Source: CAYQTE01 sp964420285
Lineage (GTDB): Bacteria > Planctomycetota > Phycisphaerae > Tepidisphaerales > Tepidisphaeraceae
NCBI GenBank assembly: GCA_964420285.1
Contig: CAYQTE010000013.1
Coordinates: 1 to 64,000, forward strand
Length of the DNA: 64,000 nucleotides
Direction of reading: 5' to 3'
Below are positions 41,494-50,260 of this stretch, one piece after another. Within the stretch, counting starts at the first letter, position 1. Each line of letters opens with the position of its first letter. The translations under genes and the position numbers were made by a program. Under the pieces are notes generated by a model that was given only the letters and a program-made list of their open reading frames with translations, was not told where the DNA came from and did no database searches.

Positions 41494-42651
41494 TCAGGAA
41501 CCAGTGGTGGGCTGTCGATGTCCGGCCGGATCGACCGACCCGACGAAATGCGTCTTGCCGCCGTCGATCTTGAGAATGACGATGGCTTTCTGGGCATTGC
41601 GGTCGGCGTCGATGGTGATCGTGCCGCTGGCGCCGGGGAAATCCTTGGTGGCGGCCAGAGCATCGCGGATCTTGCCGCCGGTGGTGTCGCCGGCGCGGGT
41701 GATCGCATCCGCCATGATCCGCATCCCGTCAAACCCTAAAATCGCCATCGCATCCGGCACTTTGTCGTGATATTTGGCTTTATAGGCGGTGATGAACTGT
41801 TTGACGGCCGGCCGGTCTTCATCGGGGGAATAGTGATTGGTGAAATAGCAGCCGTTCACCGCGTCGCCGCCGATCTGGAAGGTCTTTTCGCTGTCCCACC
41901 CGTCGCCGCCCATGAGCGGGCAGGTCAAGCCCAGTTCACGGGCCTGCCGGCAAATCAGCGCGATGTCGTTGTAATACCCCGGCACGTAGATCGCCTGCGG
42001 ATCGGCCCGCTTGATGTCCGTGAGCTGGGCCTTGAAATCGACATCCCCGGCCGAGTAACTCAGATCGGACACGATCTTGCCGCCGCGTTTGGTTACGACA
42101 TCACTGAAGAACTCCCGCAAGCCCACGCTGTAATCGCTCTTCACGTCGCGGAGCACGGCGAATTTGGTGAACTTGAGGTCGTCCATCGCATAATTGGCCA
42201 TCGCCGCCCCCTGGAACGGATCGATGAAACAGCAGCGGAAGATGTAATTGCCCTTCTGCGTCACGGCCGGATTGGTGCTGGCCGGCGACAGCATCGGGAT
42301 ATGCGCCCGCTGCGCCACCGGCGCCGCCGCCAGCGACCGGCTCGACGCAACCTCGCCCAGCAGCGCCACGACATGATCCTGATTGATAAGTTTCTGCACC
42401 GCCGTGACGGCCTCTTCCGGCTTGGATTGATCGTCTTCAGTTATGACTTTGATCTGCCGCCCCAAAACACCCCCGGCCGCGTTGATCTGATCCAGGGCCA
42501 GCCGGATTCCCTCATCGGTGGACGTGCCGAAGGTCGCGGTTTCCCCGGTCATCGAGGCGAAATGCCCGATGAGAATCTCATTGTCCGCCCGAACCGGCGC
42601 CGCCGCCAGAATAATAAATGCCAACGCCGCCAGGATCATCCCAAGCCGCAT
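41494..42651 (-). CDS. livJ: Branched-chain amino acid ABC substrate-binding protein
   Basis: A 385-residue periplasmic protein. The signal peptide is MRLGMILAALAFIILAAAP with cleavage near VRADN. The mature protein follows the type I periplasmic-binding fold of LivJ/UrtA: ILIGHFASMTGETATFGTST, INAAGGVLGRQIKVI, IPMLSPASTNPAVTQKGNYI, IYVPGYYNDIALICRQAREL. ATG 42651 follows GGGAGGCTC. It is the first gene of the operon and is divergent from the S55 peptidase. Ligand could be a branched-chain amino acid or a related amide; no urease genes are near. Confidence 0.93.
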   Translation of the reverse strand: MRLGMILAALAFIILAAAPVRADNEILIGHFASMTGETATFGTSTDEGIRLALDQINAAGGVLGRQIKVITEDDQSKPEEAVTAVQKLINQDHVVALLGEVASSRSLAAAPVAQRAHIPMLSPASTNPAVTQKGNYIFRCCFIDPFQGAAMANYAMDDLKFTKFAVLRDVKSDYSVGLREFFSDVVTKRGGKIVSDLSYSAGDVDFKAQLTDIKRADPQAIYVPGYYNDIALICRQARELGLTCPLMGGDGWDSEKTFQIGGDAVNGCYFTNHYSPDEDRPAVKQFITAYKAKYHDKVPDAMAILGFDGMRIMADAITRAGDTTGGKIRDALAATKDFPGASGTITIDADRNAQKAIVILKIDGGKTHFVGSVDPAGHRQPTTGS

Positions 42652-42855
42652 CGAGCCTCCCGTGTCATCACACGTGAACGACCAAACCACCACCGCATTG
42701 GCCCACCGGCCGGAAATGAAACTCTACACGATCGCCCCGGCGCGGGGCAAGACGAGAGCCGTACCCACTGCCGCTTGCCACGCCGCGCACCCTAACCTAG
42801 CATGCTCATCATCAACCGTGGCGCACGGCTTGGCCCAGTCCTTCCGAGGCGATTC

Positions 42856-44859
42856 ATGAAATATCCGATTTTCGGCCTGGCATTGGCGGTCGTCCTGGCT
42901 TTTGCACTTTCCGCGGCCGGGCAGACCACACAGCCCACCCTCTTTGATCCCGCCCTGCACATGCGCGTCTCCGAAGTCCGCTCCGGCATGAAAGGCTACG
43001 GCCTGACCATCTTTTCCGGCGACGACATCGTCAAGTTCGACGTCGAGGTCGTCTCGGTTCTGAAAAACTTCAACCCGAAACACGATGTCATTCTCATCCG
43101 CTGCCCCGGCGAATTCCTCAGCCACACCGGCCCGATCGAGGGCATGAGCGGTTCGCCCATCTTCCTCTATCCCGCCGACGACCCCGATCAAAAGGGCACC
43201 CCGCGCATGGCCGGCGCGTTCGCTTACGGCTGGGCCATGTCCAAGGACTGCCTGGCCGGCGTCCAGCCGATTGAATACATGCTTGAACTCCCCGCCAACA
43301 CGCCCGCGACGCCGCCAAGCACCACCCAACCGGCCGGGGCCTCTGATGCCGCTTCGGCCAGCGATGGACCGGCATGGTCCCTGATCGACCTGATCCGCCG
43401 CACCCAACCGCCCGGCGATGTCTTGCCGGCGGATGTCCGGCCTGCTCGATCCGCTGATGCAAACCAGCCCAAACGCGATGCCCTGACCGAACTGCCAACC
43501 GACAATCCGCTTCTGGCGTTGTTGCCGGCGACTGATGACGGGCCAGGTTTCCAGTCATCGCTCCGGCCGCTGGCGACGCCGCTGATGACCAGCGGCATCC
43601 CCTCAAGCGTGATGCAATCGCTGCTTCCGGCGTTCCAACGGTATGGGCTGATCCCGCTGCAGGCCGCCGGTTCCTCCGGCGATACCACCCAGCCGGCCCC
43701 GACGCTGCGCCGCGGTTCGGTCTTTGTCGTGCCGCTCCTGACCGGCGATGCCGACATGACCGCCGTCGGAACCACCACCGAAGTCATCGGCAATCGCGTC
43801 TTCGCTTTCGGCCATGATTTCAACAACGAGGGCCGCATCAGCCTGCCGCTGGGCAGCGGCCGGATCGACGGCGTCATACCGACGCTCAACCCCACCACGG
43901 GCAGCTTCAAAATGGGAAACCTGTCGGCGATTACCGGCACTCTGCTGACCGACCAGACGGTCGGCGTGGCCGGGCGGATCGGCGAGGCGCCAACCATGAT
44001 CCCACTGACCGTCCATACCGTCTACGATGATGGCACGCTGGACCAGGTCTATCACTTCCAGGCCGCCATCCATCCCGTCCTGACTCTGGCCATCGTCGAA
44101 GAGGCCATCCAATCCGCCATCACCGGATCACGCGGCCTGCCGGAACATCACACCATCTCGTTCGACGCGACGATGGATTTCGCCAACGGCCGGTCGCTGC
44201 ACATCGCCGACCGCCAGTCCGATTCCGGCGCTAGTGGCGTGGCGCTGGCGATGGTGCTGCCGATGGCCGCCGCATCCGGCAATCCGTATCAGCGGATCAT
44301 GCTCAAACAACTGGATGCGACGGTACACATCGCCGACACCACCCGCCGGGCTGAGATCGTCAACGTCACCGTGCCCCGCCAGACCTATCATCCCGGCGAG
44401 ACGATCCGGGCTTTGGTGACCTACCGGCCGTACCGCGGGCCCGAAGCCGTCCTGCCGGTGGAGATGCCGCTGCCGCCGAGCCTGCCGGACGGTTCGTACG
44501 CTTTCAGCGTGGATGATGCGTCGCACCATCTCACCGACGAGATGATCATCGAGCCGTTCCGGTTCACCACGCACAACATCGCCGACGTCTTCGCCGCCGC
44601 CGCCGACAAATCCGCCATCCGTCACGACGCCCTGTATCTGCGCCTTGTCCGCACCGAAGACGGCGTAGCCCTCGGCCGGGTCGCCATGCCCCAGGTCCCA
44701 TCAAGCATGCGCCAGGTCATGCTAGGCGACGGCCGCAGCGATACGGTCCCCTTCGTCTCTTCGGATGTGCGTGTTGTGCCCACCGATTGGGATTTCCAGG
44801 GCAACGCCGATTTCCATATCACGGTAGACCGGCGGTTCAAGCCGACGACGCAACCGTAG
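42856..44859 (+). CDS. SpoIVB-type (S55) serine peptidase domain protein
   Basis: A 667-residue exported protein. The signal peptide is MKYPIFGLALAVVLAFALSA (cleavage near AAGQT). The S55 domain is marked by VRSGMKGYGLTIFSGDDIVK, RCPGEFLSHTGPIEGMSGSP with the probable catalytic Ser in GMSGSP, and NRVFAFGHDFNNEG. A 160-residue insertion rich in Pro/Thr/Ala separates these halves. The C-terminal part has beta domains (IVNVTVPRQTYHPGETI). S55 proteins self-cleave and process signalling partners in sporulating bacteria; here it may have a planctomycete-specific role. Confidence 0.85.
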   Translation: MKYPIFGLALAVVLAFALSAAGQTTQPTLFDPALHMRVSEVRSGMKGYGLTIFSGDDIVKFDVEVVSVLKNFNPKHDVILIRCPGEFLSHTGPIEGMSGSPIFLYPADDPDQKGTPRMAGAFAYGWAMSKDCLAGVQPIEYMLELPANTPATPPSTTQPAGASDAASASDGPAWSLIDLIRRTQPPGDVLPADVRPARSADANQPKRDALTELPTDNPLLALLPATDDGPGFQSSLRPLATPLMTSGIPSSVMQSLLPAFQRYGLIPLQAAGSSGDTTQPAPTLRRGSVFVVPLLTGDADMTAVGTTTEVIGNRVFAFGHDFNNEGRISLPLGSGRIDGVIPTLNPTTGSFKMGNLSAITGTLLTDQTVGVAGRIGEAPTMIPLTVHTVYDDGTLDQVYHFQAAIHPVLTLAIVEEAIQSAITGSRGLPEHHTISFDATMDFANGRSLHIADRQSDSGASGVALAMVLPMAAASGNPYQRIMLKQLDATVHIADTTRRAEIVNVTVPRQTYHPGETIRALVTYRPYRGPEAVLPVEMPLPPSLPDGSYAFSVDDASHHLTDEMIIEPFRFTTHNIADVFAAAADKSAIRHDALYLRLVRTEDGVALGRVAMPQVPSSMRQVMLGDGRSDTVPFVSSDVRVVPTDWDFQGNADFHITVDRRFKPTTQP

Positions 44860-44875
44860 ATGCGAGGCCACACCG

Positions 44876-45070
44876 ATGCGCGCGAAAGACACAAAAGCCA
44901 GGATCGAATCGAAACTGCTGTCCGCCCTCGAATCCGGCCCGGCCACACCAATGACCGCGCGTGACTGGAAACCGATCACGACCGAAGGGCTGGAGCGACT
45001 CAGGGCGAATAAAAAGGTTGGGGAGTCTCTGACGGATGACGGGCCGGTGAAAAACTCCCGACACCTTTGA
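44876..45070 (+). pseudogene. ParD antitoxin C-terminal fragment
   Basis: Residues ARIESKLLSALESGPATPMT, then ARDW and LERLRANKK, nearly copy the C-terminal half of the intact ParD encoded at 56055-56315 (ARIESKLLSALESGPATPMT). The N-terminal ribbon-helix-helix DNA-binding half is missing and no ParE gene follows. The similarity extends to the DNA. It could be dead, or could still bind and neutralise a ParE toxin because the toxin-binding region of ParD is C-terminal. That second possibility is inference. Confidence 0.75.
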
Positions 45071-45101
45071 TCTTCCCCTTGATTGTCCATGTGATGAGGC
45101 C

Positions 45102-45521
45102 ATGACGAAATTCGACATTCAATCTTACGATAGGTTTCTTGACATACCTTTGCGTGGGTTGCTGAACATGGGATCGAGCGTTCGCGCATTCGAGGCCAGC
45201 GAGTTGGGTGATGAGCCTGTTGAAATCGCCGATCGTTCTGGCGTCTATTCGAGTATCCGTGTTTTTGATTGCGGCGACGTTCTGCACCGTGCCTTCAAGG
45301 AGAAAATTGCGATTTTCAACGACTGGCGGGCTCGCTTTGACGCCGGTCTCGCCGACAAAGCGACGCATCCCTTATACGCGGACCAAAATTATCAGAGGCT
45401 TTCCAGCAGGGTGGACAGGCTGTTCGAGACGCTTGGGCCGCCAGCTTTTGAGTCGACCGGCCTAATGCATGTCGTCGACGGTAGATTTGTGTTTGAATGT
45501 TTGCCAAATGCTAACACATAA
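45102..45521 (+). CDS. Hypothetical protein
   Basis: A 139-residue soluble protein starting MTKFDIQSYDRFLDIPLRGL at ATG 45102 with GAGG four bases upstream. It lacks membrane segments. The region is less GC-rich than its neighbours and sits between an antitoxin fragment and a toxin-antitoxin module, suggestive of an acquired accessory segment. I recognise no family. Confidence 0.5.
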   Translation: MTKFDIQSYDRFLDIPLRGLLNMGSSVRAFEASELGDEPVEIADRSGVYSSIRVFDCGDVLHRAFKEKIAIFNDWRARFDAGLADKATHPLYADQNYQRLSSRVDRLFETLGPPAFESTGLMHVVDGRFVFECLPNANT

Positions 45522-45642
45522 TTATTGTCAGGATCGTTTAGTTGCTCCTTGACGCATGGAAGGCCGGAATTTTCCTCTTGCAAAAGACTCATTGTTAGGT
45601 TAACGTTAACATGTTGGATAACGGCTGTCGGGCGCTTTCAGT

Positions 45643-45671
45643 TTGACAATCCTCGTCGTGTTGCACATTAT
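45643..45671 (+). promoter_or_regulatory. Promoter for the HigBA-like module
   Basis: -35 TTGACA, 17-bp spacer and -10 CATTAT, 29 bp before the toxin start. Upstream lies the palindrome GTTAACGTTAAC (45599-45610), which could be an antitoxin-binding site. Confidence 0.5.
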
Positions 45672-45699
45672 AAGGTACAGTCGCATTCGATTGTAAGGG

Positions 45700-46056
45700 A
45701 TGATCGAAAATCCGGAGCCGACAAAGATCCCGCTGGTCTTCTTCCGCACCCCCGCCGGAGGCGAGCCGGTGCGGGATTGGCTCAGACAACTGCCGCAAGA
45801 GGAACGCCATGCCATCGGGAAGGACTTGTTGCGTGCGCAGTGGCGTTGGCCGATCGGCATGCCGCTCTGTCGGCCGATGGGAAGCGGGCTTTGGGAGATT
45901 CGCACGGATCTGCCGACGAAGCGGACGGCGCGCGTTTTGATCTGCCTTTACCAAAAGCGACTGGTCGCGCTGCATGGCTTTATCAAGAAAACGCGGGCCA
46001 CGCCGGATGACGATCTGATGTTGGCGCGAAGGCGCAAGCAGGAGTTGGAGCAATGA
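45700..46056 (+). CDS. higB: HigB/RelE-type toxin (phage Gp49-like)
   Basis: A 118-residue protein of the phage-derived Gp49-like/HigB group, a ribosome-dependent mRNA endonuclease family: VFFRTPAGGEPVRDWLRQLP, MPLCRPMGSGLWEIRTDLPT, RVLICLYQKRLVALHGFIKK and TRATPDDDLMLARRRKQEL. The WEIR segment and the FxKK element are typical. The stop codon overlaps the start of the antitoxin gene (ATGA). Toxin-first order is normal for higBA. Confidence 0.9.
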   Translation: MIENPEPTKIPLVFFRTPAGGEPVRDWLRQLPQEERHAIGKDLLRAQWRWPIGMPLCRPMGSGLWEIRTDLPTKRTARVLICLYQKRLVALHGFIKKTRATPDDDLMLARRRKQELEQ

Positions 46057-46331
46057 GCAAGAGACACATCGGTTCGAGTATCGACGATTTTCTCAAGGAC
46101 GAGGGCATTTTTGAGGAGGCTCAGGGGCAAGCGATCAAGGAAGTCGTTGCCTGGCAACTCGCAGTCGCCATGAAGAAGAAGAATATGTCCAAGCAAAAGA
46201 TGGCCGCGCTGCTGAAAACCAGCCGGACCCAGGTTGATCGGCTGCTCAATGCCAGGAACGACATCACGCTTTCAAGCCTGCAACGTGCCGCGGCCATCGT
46301 CGGCCGGCGCGTCCTGATCGAGTTGGTGTAG
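46053..46331 (+). CDS. higA: HigA-type antitoxin (XRE HTH)
   Basis: A 92-residue antitoxin with an XRE helix-turn-helix: SIDDFLKDEGIFEEAQGQAI, then KKKNMSKQKMAALLKTSRTQ, VDRLLNARNDITLSSLQRAA and IVGRRVLIEL. It would neutralise HigB and repress the operon by binding near 45599-45671. Translation is coupled to the toxin. The module lies in an accessory-like zone with another antitoxin fragment. Confidence 0.9.
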   Translation: MSKRHIGSSIDDFLKDEGIFEEAQGQAIKEVVAWQLAVAMKKKNMSKQKMAALLKTSRTQVDRLLNARNDITLSSLQRAAAIVGRRVLIELV

Positions 46332-46383
46332 GAAGGTCTCCCCCGCTTCTGCCCGCGCGCCAGGGAGGTACAAAACTCGACTC

Positions 46384-46500
46384 GGGCGCGCCAAGTTCAG
46401 ACTCCTACAGGCAAAGGTCGAACTTTTTCGAGACATTTGGGGCGTTTTTTTGTGGCGGTTGGGGGGCGAAGCCGCGATATTCGGCCGAAAACGAGGGTGC
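46384..46500 (+). repeat. Dispersed ~115-bp repeat family, copy 1
   Basis: Contains GCCAAGTTCAGACTCCTACA, CGAGACATTTGGGG, and CCGCGATATTCGGC. Copies lie at 53081-53191 (minus) and 63442-63559 (plus). The rest of the 46332-46640 gap holds a half arm like CACGCGGAGGCGCGGAGATC (from 46567), similar to the ACCGCAGAGACGC MITE end. Confidence 0.7.
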
Positions 46501-46640
46501 CTGAATTGGGAACATTTGCGTGTTTGGGGCATAAATATAGTGCAGAAATACACTTACGAGAAATCTCACGCGGAGGCGCGGAGATCGCGGAGGGAGAAAC
46601 GGGTCATTCCGCGCTTGATCGATCTTCTTCGCCGCTGGCA

Positions 46641-47252
46641 TCAGGGGGCGAGGGGATCGCCGAAGACGACGGCGGAGATTTTGTAGGAGCCGTCGGGGGA
46701 CGGTTGGCCGGAGAAGATGATGAAGGTGGCGGCGGCGGTGGCGGAGGGGGCGGCGGGCCATAGGACGGCGATGCCGACGGGCTGGCCGTCGGCGGCGGAG
46801 AGGGCCTGGGTGATCCACTTTGCGGCGGCGGAGGAGGCTTTCTTCTGGTCGTCTTCGCCGGCGAAGGACATGCGGGTGATGGCGCTGGCCGGCAGGGATG
46901 GGTTGGCGGCGAAATCAGCGGAGACGTCGGCGGCCAGGGCGGTGGCGGGGGAGAGATATCCGTGCAGGCTTATGACCGTCTGGCCGGTCAGGGAGGCATC
47001 GAGGGCGACGAGGCTTTGCGTGGTCTGGCCGGCGGCGCTGAAGCTGGTGATGCGGGCACCGCCGGTGAGCATGGCGGCGACGCCGGCCGTATTGCCGCTG
47101 GACATCACCTGCACGAACTCATGGCAGGTGGCGTTCCATTGAGCGACGGCGGCGTCGGCGGGACGGGTGGTCTGTGCGGCAACTTGGCCGGCTGGCCCGA
47201 TGACGGCCAGTGCCGCGAATAGAACTGCGATCATGTAACGCATCGCTCGCAT
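46641..47252 (-). CDS. Hypothetical secreted protein
   Basis: A 203-residue exported protein. The signal peptide is MRAMRYMIAVLFAALAVIGP with cleavage near QVAAQ. The mature part is Ala/Thr/Ser-rich with VAQWNATCHEFVQVMSSGNT, a pattern like SnoaL/NTF2-like small helical starts, and GYLSPATALAADVSADFAAN. The end FIIFSGQPSPDGSYKISAVV is beta-rich. ATG 47252 is preceded by GGAGCGTCT. The family is not recognised, and the NTF2-like suggestion is weak. Confidence 0.7.
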   Translation of the reverse strand: MRAMRYMIAVLFAALAVIGPAGQVAAQTTRPADAAVAQWNATCHEFVQVMSSGNTAGVAAMLTGGARITSFSAAGQTTQSLVALDASLTGQTVISLHGYLSPATALAADVSADFAANPSLPASAITRMSFAGEDDQKKASSAAAKWITQALSAADGQPVGIAVLWPAAPSATAAATFIIFSGQPSPDGSYKISAVVFGDPLAP

Positions 47253-47302
47253 AGACGCTCCGTGTGTCTGCGGTGGCTCAGATTGCGGAAAAGAAGAATC
47301 CA

Positions 47303-47395
47303 GCCACAGAGCACACAGAGTTCACAGAGCAGAGTGATCCGGCGCGTTGAACCGTTCGCTGGTTTCCTCTCGGTGCCCTCTGTGACCTCTGTGGC
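47303..47395. mobile_element. MITE-like CCACAGAG inverted-repeat element
   Basis: Left arm GCCACAGAGCACACAGAGTT and right arm in reverse complement GCCACAGAGGTCACAGAGGG, around about 35 bp. It resembles, but is distinct from, the ACCGCAGAGACGC family. It lies in the gap between the secreted protein gene and the fliM operon, which otherwise holds no gene. Confidence 0.6.
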
Positions 47396-47570
47396 TAAGA
47401 ACCTCGGCCTTTTTCAAACCGCACCACTGCTGTCTGTCCTATCGGCATGATTTGCCTGTCCAAAAACACTTACCGCAATGCCAGCTCAAACGGAGGAGAG
47501 GGATGCGACCTGGGTGAATCGGCCCGCGGGCGATTTATCGGACGTTCGTTTATGCCGGGGCGCACCTTCG

Positions 47571-47578
47571 ACCGATAA
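47571..47578 (+). promoter_or_regulatory. Possible sigma-28-type -10 box before the fliM operon
   Basis: ACCGATAA matches GCCGATAA at seven of eight positions and lies 31 bp before the start codon, leaving room for the AAAGGAG ribosome-binding site. No clear -35 element is seen. Confidence 0.25.
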
Positions 47579-47609
47579 CAATCCGTGGGATAGTGTCAAA
47601 GGAGTACAC

Positions 47610-48206
47610 ATGGCTGTGACCGTCGATCAATCCCCTCTGAAAACCGATGAGCTGGGTCTGTGTACGGTCGGTCAGGTGCTGGCACACTTGCAGCGGAAGA
47701 ACCGGCTGGTGGTCAATGTTCTCATCGACGGCCGAAGCCCCGACCTGGAACGCATGGGGTCGCTGCGCCAGTCGCCGCTGAACGGTCACACGGTGTTTAT
47801 CGAGACGGCCGATCCGTCGGAAATGGCACGGGGCGTGCTGGCGGCGGTGGGGGAGCAATTGCTGGATGCGGATCGCTTGCGGACCGAAGCGGCCGATCTT
47901 CTGCAACAGAATCAGAACATGCGAGCCATGGAGAAGCTGGCGGGATGTTTCAGTGCGTGGCAGAACGCGCAGCAGTCGATCGAGGGCGTGGCGCAGCTTA
48001 TGCGGATGGATCTGGGGACGATCGTTGTCGACGGGCGAATCATCCCGGATTTTCTGGTCGATTTCGCCGAGCAGCTTCGGCAGATCAAGAGTTCGCTGGA
48101 AGCGCGCGATTTCGTGATGCTCAGCGATATTCTCGTCTACGAAACCACGCAGGCGGCCGCACAATGGCGCGCCATCCTGGCGGCGCTGGCGGAACGCATC
48201 GGCTGA
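47610..48206 (+). CDS. Hypothetical protein, first gene of the fliM cluster
   Basis: A 198-residue soluble protein from ATG 47610 after AAAGGAG. The N-terminal third contains LCTVGQVLAHLQRKNRLVVN and VNVLIDGRSPDLERMGSLRQ. The rest is helical, with QNQNMRAMEKLAGCFSAWQN, QLMRMDLGTIVVDGRIIPDF and AEQLRQIKSSLEARDFVMLS, reminiscent of small flagellar export chaperones but not assignable. It precedes a second unknown gene and fliM on the same strand, so a flagellar link is suggested by context. Confidence 0.7.
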   Translation: MAVTVDQSPLKTDELGLCTVGQVLAHLQRKNRLVVNVLIDGRSPDLERMGSLRQSPLNGHTVFIETADPSEMARGVLAAVGEQLLDADRLRTEAADLLQQNQNMRAMEKLAGCFSAWQNAQQSIEGVAQLMRMDLGTIVVDGRIIPDFLVDFAEQLRQIKSSLEARDFVMLSDILVYETTQAAAQWRAILAALAERIG

Positions 48207-48248
48207 TCAGGATTCCAGATCGCGTATCTGATCCGCTACAATTCACGC

Positions 48249-48989
48249 ATGACCCAGGCCAATCTCGATGCCCTGTGCGATCGCGGCCAGCAGCAGCTCA
48301 TGGAGATGGACTACCTGTCGGCCGAGGCGACGTTTGTCGCGGCGGAACGAATCGCTCTGGAATGCGGCGATTTTGATGCGCTGGCCCGGTTGATGCTGCC
48401 GCTTCAGGAAGCTCGCCGTCAGCGTCGCCAGCGCTGCGGAGAGGGGATTGTGCGGCTGGATATCGTGGCCCGCGGGTTGAAGGACTCGCTGGATGCGGCG
48501 CGCATCGCGGCCGATTATCCGCACGGGCAACTGCTGATCGCCGGCTGGGGCACGATCGCCCCGGCGGTGGAATTGCGTCGGCTCCAGGGCGAGCGGCGGC
48601 TGTACGTCGAGACGTTTCTGGCGGCGGCGTATCCGGCGGACAAGTCGATCGCGGTCCTGATCGTTCCGGATGAGGCGACCGCATTGCCCGAGATGCGACC
48701 GCGCAGTTTCAGCGATTTGGTGGCCGATGCGCCGCACAGATCGATAGTGCTGGATATCTCTGATTTGCCGGCCGGCGCCAAACCCGCGACGGCGGGGACA
48801 TACGAGCAGGTGATGCGTCTATGGGAACGGCTGCACGCGCCGTTCCTGGCCGCAGCTTATGCCGAATCCGATCCGCGGCGGAAGATTGATGCCTGTCGGG
48901 CTGCGATCAATGTGGATTATGCATGCGAGCTGGCGCACCAGGCTCTGGCCGCCGCCGCCCGCGAACTTGGCCGCCGGGGCGGGGGATAA
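48249..48989 (+). CDS. Hypothetical protein, second gene of the fliM cluster
   Basis: A 246-residue protein starting MTQANLDALCDRGQQQLMEM. The first 75 residues are TPR-like (DYLSAEATFVAAERIALECG, FDALARLMLPLQEARRQRRQ). A middle alpha/beta part follows (HGQLLIAGWGTIAPAVELRR, KSIAVLIVPDE), then helices with ERLHAPFLAAAYAESDPRRK. No family recognised. Lies 42 bp after the previous gene and 155 bp before fliM, probably in one transcript. Confidence 0.7.
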   Translation: MTQANLDALCDRGQQQLMEMDYLSAEATFVAAERIALECGDFDALARLMLPLQEARRQRRQRCGEGIVRLDIVARGLKDSLDAARIAADYPHGQLLIAGWGTIAPAVELRRLQGERRLYVETFLAAAYPADKSIAVLIVPDEATALPEMRPRSFSDLVADAPHRSIVLDISDLPAGAKPATAGTYEQVMRLWERLHAPFLAAAYAESDPRRKIDACRAAINVDYACELAHQALAAAARELGRRGGG

Positions 48990-49144
48990 TTCAGGAATGA
49001 CGACTGTGCCGCGGCGCGATGGGAGGCTGTTCGCGGTTGGAATCGGCTGGCGGAAGCAGAAAAAGAATTTTCTGGTCGCTTCGCGGGTCTAGCTTTTCTC
49101 GAAGGACGTCCGATAATGGATTTGGGCAAGGAGGCCCGTGGATC

Positions 49145-50260
49145 GTGGCTGATGTATTGGATCAATCCGAAGTTGATGCCCTGCTGGCGGCGGTGGATAC
49201 CGGGCAAGTGGCGGCCGCGGGTGAAGCGCCGCCGACCGTGTTCGGCAGTCGCGGGCCGGCTCAGATCGATGTTCAGGTCTACGATTTCAAACGCCCCGAA
49301 CGCGTCAGCAAAGACCAGATGCGGGCGCTGGAAGCGTTGCACGAGGGATTCGGGCGGAATTTCGGGGCCGCCATTTCCGGGTATCTCCGCACGATCATTG
49401 AAGTCTCCGTCGCCCACATTGAACAGCTCACCTACAGCGAATTCATCCATTCCCTGCCCAATCCGACCTGCTTCAACCTGCTGAAATCCGATCAACTCGA
49501 CGGGCAGCTTTGTCTGGAAATCAGCCCGCTGATCATCTATCCGATCATCGACCGCCTGTTGGGCGGCTCCAACGCGGACCTGTTTATCCCGCAGCGGCCG
49601 CTCACACAGATCGAGCAGCGCCTCGTGCAGCGCATCACCGATCGGGCGACATTACACCTGTCGGAAGCGTGGAGCAATCTCCGGCCGGTGACGCTGGTCG
49701 TGCAGGGGTTTGAGAGTAATCCGCAGCTTGTGCAGATTGTGCCGCCGAACGAGACGGTGGTGGTGGTGGGGTTTGAACTGAAGATGGGCAATCGCGCCGG
49801 CACGATGAGCTTGTGCATTCCGTACAACGTGATCGAGCCGATCATGGGCATGCTGGCGGCCCAGAACTGGTTCAGCTATCAGCGCAAGTCGCAAAACGAC
49901 GACTATGTGCGCAAGCTCACGCAGACGGTGACCAGCGCAACGGTGGAGATGCGGACGTTTCTGGCTCAGACAACGATGACGCTGAAGGATTTGATGTCGC
50001 TGCAAGTGGGGGATTTGATCACGACAGAAAAGGCCTGCGGCCGGGACGTGCTCGTGCAGATCGAGGGACGCAACAAACTGCTGGGGCAAGTTGGGCAATA
50101 TCGGGGCAGCCGGGCGATCAAGGTGACGCGGATTCTGAGCGCGCCGGCCGAGCCGACCCCGCACGATGATTCGCCGCCGCCGCCCAGTGGTCAGCAATTG
50201 CCGCCGACGAACGGGCCATCGACGCCAGGTCCGGCCGATCGCTCCGGGGGTCAGCGATGA
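49145..50260 (+). CDS. fliM: Flagellar motor switch protein FliM
   Basis: A 371-residue switch protein started at GTG 49145 after AAGGAGG. The N-terminal LDQSEVDALLAAV is the CheY-P-binding peptide (EIDALL in other FliM). The middle domain contains PERVSKDQMRALEALHEGFG, NPTCFNLLKSDQLDGQLCLE, IDRLLGG and TQIEQRLVQRITDRATLHLS. The C-terminal SpoA domain has SLQVGDLITTEKACGRDVLV. A 45-residue Pro-rich tail is an extension beyond usual FliM. It overlaps the next gene by four bases (ATGA). Confidence 0.95.
   Translation: MADVLDQSEVDALLAAVDTGQVAAAGEAPPTVFGSRGPAQIDVQVYDFKRPERVSKDQMRALEALHEGFGRNFGAAISGYLRTIIEVSVAHIEQLTYSEFIHSLPNPTCFNLLKSDQLDGQLCLEISPLIIYPIIDRLLGGSNADLFIPQRPLTQIEQRLVQRITDRATLHLSEAWSNLRPVTLVVQGFESNPQLVQIVPPNETVVVVGFELKMGNRAGTMSLCIPYNVIEPIMGMLAAQNWFSYQRKSQNDDYVRKLTQTVTSATVEMRTFLAQTTMTLKDLMSLQVGDLITTEKACGRDVLVQIEGRNKLLGQVGQYRGSRAIKVTRILSAPAEPTPHDDSPPPPSGQQLPPTNGPSTPGPADRSGGQR

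Noticed and set aside
45102..45521. Toxin paired with the ParD fragment
   Set aside because: No ParE/RelE pattern can be seen in this protein, so I left it as hypothetical.
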